The notes below the pieces were generated by a model, which saw only the letters and a program-made list of their open reading frames with translations, did not search any database and was not told the origin of the DNA. Positions 60,926-64,000 of a stretch of DNA of 64,000 nt are shown piece after piece. The stretch lies in the NCBI GenBank assembly GCA_033030425.1, contig JAUFSD010000015.1, forward strand, positions 310,001-374,000. Reading direction: 5' to 3'. Position 1 is the stretch's first letter, and each line of letters begins with the position of its first letter. The position numbers were made by a program, and so were the translations under genes. Source of the stretch: Verpa conica. Its lineage: Eukaryota; Ascomycota; Pezizomycetes; Pezizales; Morchellaceae.

Positions 60926-61724
60926 ATGTCTCCCTCCACTGCCAGCCACGGAAAACAATTCACCCTCTACATCTCTGGGGGGCCCAATCCCTGGAAGGTT
61001 GTTACAATTCTAGAAGAGCTCGGTCTCACGTATGAGTCTGTTCTCCTAGATGTCAAAGCCAGTAATTCTCCCCTCTAGCTTTGCTCATGCTTTTGGTTAT
61101 ATTACTAACCCATTGGCTCCATAGATGAGCAAAAGCAACCCGAATTCACTAAAATCAACCCCAATGGCCGCCTCCCCGCGCTAATCGACCACTCCAACAA
61201 CGATTTCAAAATCTGGGAGTCAGGCGCAATTGTTCTTTACCTGGTTGGTAAATACGACACGGAACACAAGATCTCATTCGCAGATTTTGACACAACCGCT
61301 ATTGCGAACCAGTACCTGATGTTCCAAATGTCTGGTTAGTAGATTCTACCTACTCCTCTTTTCATCGAGATAAACTAACCTTACGGGACCCATAGGCCAA
61401 GGACCCTACTATGGCCAACTAGCCTGGTTCTTATTCTACCATGCCGAGAAGATCCCAAGTGCTATAACTCGCTACAGCGACGAGGTTAAACGCGTCTTGG
61501 GCGTTATTGAGAAAATTCTCGAGGGAAAGCAATACCTGGTTGGGGATAAGGTTTCATATGCAGATCTTTCGTTTGTAGCATGGAATCGAGTCCTCGATAT
61601 GGTCAGCCAATTAGAAGGATGGAGGGCTGAGTTCCCAGCAGTTGCGGCTTGGCATGAGAGGTTGAGTGCAAGAGAGAGTGTTATAAAGGCTGTTGCAGCC
61701 CAAGATGCCGTTAGAAAGGCTTAG
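60926..61724 (+). CDS. Ure2-like glutathione S-transferase family protein (GST-3)
   Basis: Three exons (60926-61061, 61125-61334, 61396-61724) give 224 residues. It has [74 protein letters not shown] and [11 protein letters not shown]. Exons 2 and 3 are exactly the lengths of those in GST-2 (210 and 329 nt), and intron phases agree. Part of exon 2 around [14 protein letters not shown] is almost identical in nucleotide sequence to GST-2, a sign of recent tandem duplication or gene conversion. Residues before the GGPNP motif differ from GST-1 (ISGG in place of HAGG), which may change substrate choice. Its promoter carries a CACGTG palindrome and TATAAA. Confidence 0.92.
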
Positions 61725-63890
61725 ATTCCTACTTGTAACTTGTTATGTTAGGATTATGGGTTGAGAAACAGGTAAAGACGAGGTTTGAGCTAGCTAGATA
61801 GGCTCCGGAGTTTACTGTTTTTCCCTTGATCGATAGGTCACTAAATCTCATGTAATTAGAAATAAAATCATATAACTCAATCAGATCGTAAAAACCTAGA
61901 TGAAACAAAATTTATTTCTAAAAGATGTCGCCTTGCTAAAATTTATCTTTGCCCATAGACCCACTTCATACTACAAGAGATACCTAGCTGAGTCTATCCT
62001 AAAATAAATTTCTACCAGTTAGCAACTTAAGATGGGTGGCATTATAGCTAGAACTAACCAAGGTGTCTTTACATTCGAGCTGCTACTATATTCCTGCGTA
62101 TGTGGCTGTGTAAATAGGATACAGATAAAAACGTCGAAGAGCTAAAGTAGAAATTGAACGTTGTTTACTGATAAATTAAGAGAGAGAATAGGGGGTGAAG
62201 AAGAGATGTTGTGAGAGTTGGTAGGCTTTATCGACGTACTAGTGCTGCTTACAATTTGATTGAATGTCGTTCTCATCCCATAGTATGACGTCTTTTGTCG
62301 AGCCATAGCCCATGACGCGGCTCTCCAAACCTACCCCAAATAGGCTAAGAAGATTCCCAAGCTCTCAAAGAGATTTCCAGCGGGTATTTTGGTGCTTTTT
62401 ATCGTCTAATATAAGGAATTTTTGCTCAATTAGTCTTGTTTGTCTATCGTGAGCTTAGTATAACAGCACCTACATCTATGAAACGACCTTGTGCCTCCCT
62501 TCTAGAGTTTCTGCCTACGTATCCTTCGGAAAGATTTGACCAGGGTAATAGTAGTAGTAATGTTACTGTAATCATAACTGATACTTCTCGGACTGGGCCC
62601 TAGACCTGCAGTTACGTTTTCATTCTATGTAGAATGCTCTTTAAAAGTGAAATTATTCTCGATCACCGAGAGTACAATCATCTCCAGACCTCCTAAGAGC
62701 AAATCAGGTCCGAGCCCAAAATATGACTCATCGATACATGACCTCGGATTAATAGCCAACATCTCTTGTTTGCAGTCATAAGAGTGGTTACTAGGGCAGA
62801 ACCCTTGATAAGGATGTTGCTTTGACTAATTTATATTTGATTAGAATACTTTGAAATATGTAGGATTGGTAATCTAAAGAGACTCTAGGAGCTACAAGAT
62901 ATTTATTGCAAGGTAATTAATTAAATAGTGATCTCTAGGCCTAATATAGCAAATACATGCAGTCAACCGTTCTTCTTGGGAAAAAAAAAGCAAAGTTAAC
63001 AATTCCGGCCGGGCGGAGAAACGCAACAATAGCGTGGTGTCCAAGGACCTCACGCCATGGCATGTGTTCCATGGTCAATTCTTACCTGCCATATTTTGCT
63101 GATCGAGGCTAGCGAGATCGCATACACTATATTGAGTTGAGATCACAGATACATGCATACTCTACACCTAGGACTATGACCACATATACAGAGAGTGTTA
63201 TAAAAGCGTTTTACGATCCTAGGCACTTTATTGACAAAGCACCTCAGAGTGCGATCGATTCTGTCGTTCTTTCCCGAAAGAGTATAGTTGCGTACTGGAG
63301 CGCATCCAGCGAGTACACAATATAATATGGTGCATAGGCGCTTGCACGCGGCTCGGTTTTGCGAGTAATTCGTTTGCCTAATAAACGTTTCTTTTTTTCT
63401 TGGAACACGCACAGGATTGAATTCGGTAGGTTATAGAAAGTATGGTGTGGCCAACCCTGTCCTTACCCTCCAGGTTCCAAGACCTTTGTCCAATCATTGA
63501 CCTGGAACCTGCATATCCTGGCTGTTGATCGCAGGCAAATCGGTGCCACAATAAGCATCACACCTCTTGCTCTGTGTGGCTTGCGCCCACAATATTATTC
63601 AGAAGAGGGTGTGAACGTCGAGTTGACGGGATCGCCCTCGTAAATACTATACTTTGTTTGGGCCTTGCTGTTGTTGAAAACACCAAAAACCTATTCTGTC
63701 TCCACCCCAGCCCCCCCGGTATAGTCATCTGTTGCTCATCCCTCCGCTTCCAGGTCTGTTTTAAAATACCCCTCTTCTTCGCCCCGCTTTATCTTCCTCT
63801 TCCCTCTACACCTTCATCCTCTCGACTACCAACCACAGAATCAACGGAATCCACAAAATCTTTCAAAGCTTCTCTTCTATAAACAAAGCC
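61725..63890. other. Intergenic region ending in the promoter of the last gene
   Basis: No supported gene in 2.2 kb. A 9-bp inverted repeat CAGGTTCCA/TGGAACCTG is at 63471-63479 and 63503-63511. The last 150 bp before 63891 are strongly CT-rich, as in promoters of highly expressed fungal genes. The frames at 63137-63412 overlap on opposite strands and lack domains. Confidence 0.4.
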
Positions 63891-64000
63891 ATGGTTGTAC
63901 CGGTATACTTCGATATTGCATACGCGAATCCCAGCGGCCAGTGTACGTGCCTTCTTATTTAATGATCAAAACTACTATCTTCCTGCCGTCTTACCTCAAA
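63891..64000 (+). CDS. First exon of a probable cyclophilin-type peptidyl-prolyl isomerase (cut by window end)
   Basis: The ATG at 63891 follows a CT-rich leader. Exon 1 (63891-63942) encodes MVVPVYFDIAYANPSGQ and ends in phase 1 at the donor GTACGT (63943). The rest of the window appears to be intron. The pattern V-x-V-Y-F-D-I followed eight residues later by Gly-Gln/Arg matches the start of cyclophilins (compare VFFDISIGGKPAGR). Only 17 residues are visible, so the assignment is tentative. Downstream exons lie outside the window. Confidence 0.45.

Overview
The window looks like a nuclear contig of a filamentous ascomycete (Pezizomycotina). Genes are split by short introns of about 48-250 nt with GT-AG borders and CTAAC/CTGAC-type branch sites. 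The gene content is typically fungal: a large secreted catalase, a mitochondrial glycine decarboxylase P-protein, an SR-protein kinase, Ure2-like GSTs and a CmcJ/NvfI-type oxygenase homologue. Between the gene islands lie long AT-rich, ORF-poor stretches with homopolymer tracts, microsatellites and small palindromic elements. The class cannot be fixed from sequence alone; a Pezizomycetes-like genome is only a guess.

Layout. 1.5-3.8 kb: SRPK-family kinase (+). 6.4-9.7 kb: glycine decarboxylase (+). 9.7-15.1 kb: gene-poor. 15.1-16.9 kb: kinase-like protein with altered catalytic motifs (+). 18.1-20.5 kb: ARID-domain protein with a very acidic tail (+). 22.1-23.3 kb: five-exon, four-TM membrane protein that no single long ORF reveals (+). 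23.3-26.4 kb: gene-poor. 26.4-27.4 kb: short-chain dehydrogenase (+). 27.4-30.9 kb: gene-poor. 30.9-33.5 kb: secreted catalase (+). 35.4-36.2 kb: unknown basic protein (+). 38.9-40.7 kb: FAD monooxygenase in seven exons (+). 40.7-43.7 kb: gene-poor, with a GC-rich palindromic element. 43.7-44.6 kb: CmcJ/NvfI-like protein (-). 45.6-46.4 kb: GST-1 (-). 47.3-51.2 kb: 1286-residue low-complexity, probably nuclear protein (-). 53.4-56.3 kb: 902-residue secreted protein (+). 56.3-58.5 kb: cluster of TA-flanked miniature inverted-repeat elements. 58.5-59.3 and 60.9-61.7 kb: GST-2 and GST-3 (+). 63.9 kb to the end: first exon of a probable cyclophilin.

Most genes appear to be independent units. The clearest functional theme is redox and detoxification: catalase, FAD monooxygenase, SDR, CmcJ-like protein and three GSTs. 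The GSTs are one recent gene family: their second and third exons have identical lengths (210 and about 330 nt) and their two introns share position and phase. Two of the three promoters carry CACGTG palindromes, which suggests shared control. Exon coordinates were derived by hand from splice consensus, frame continuity and family motifs; no search was run.
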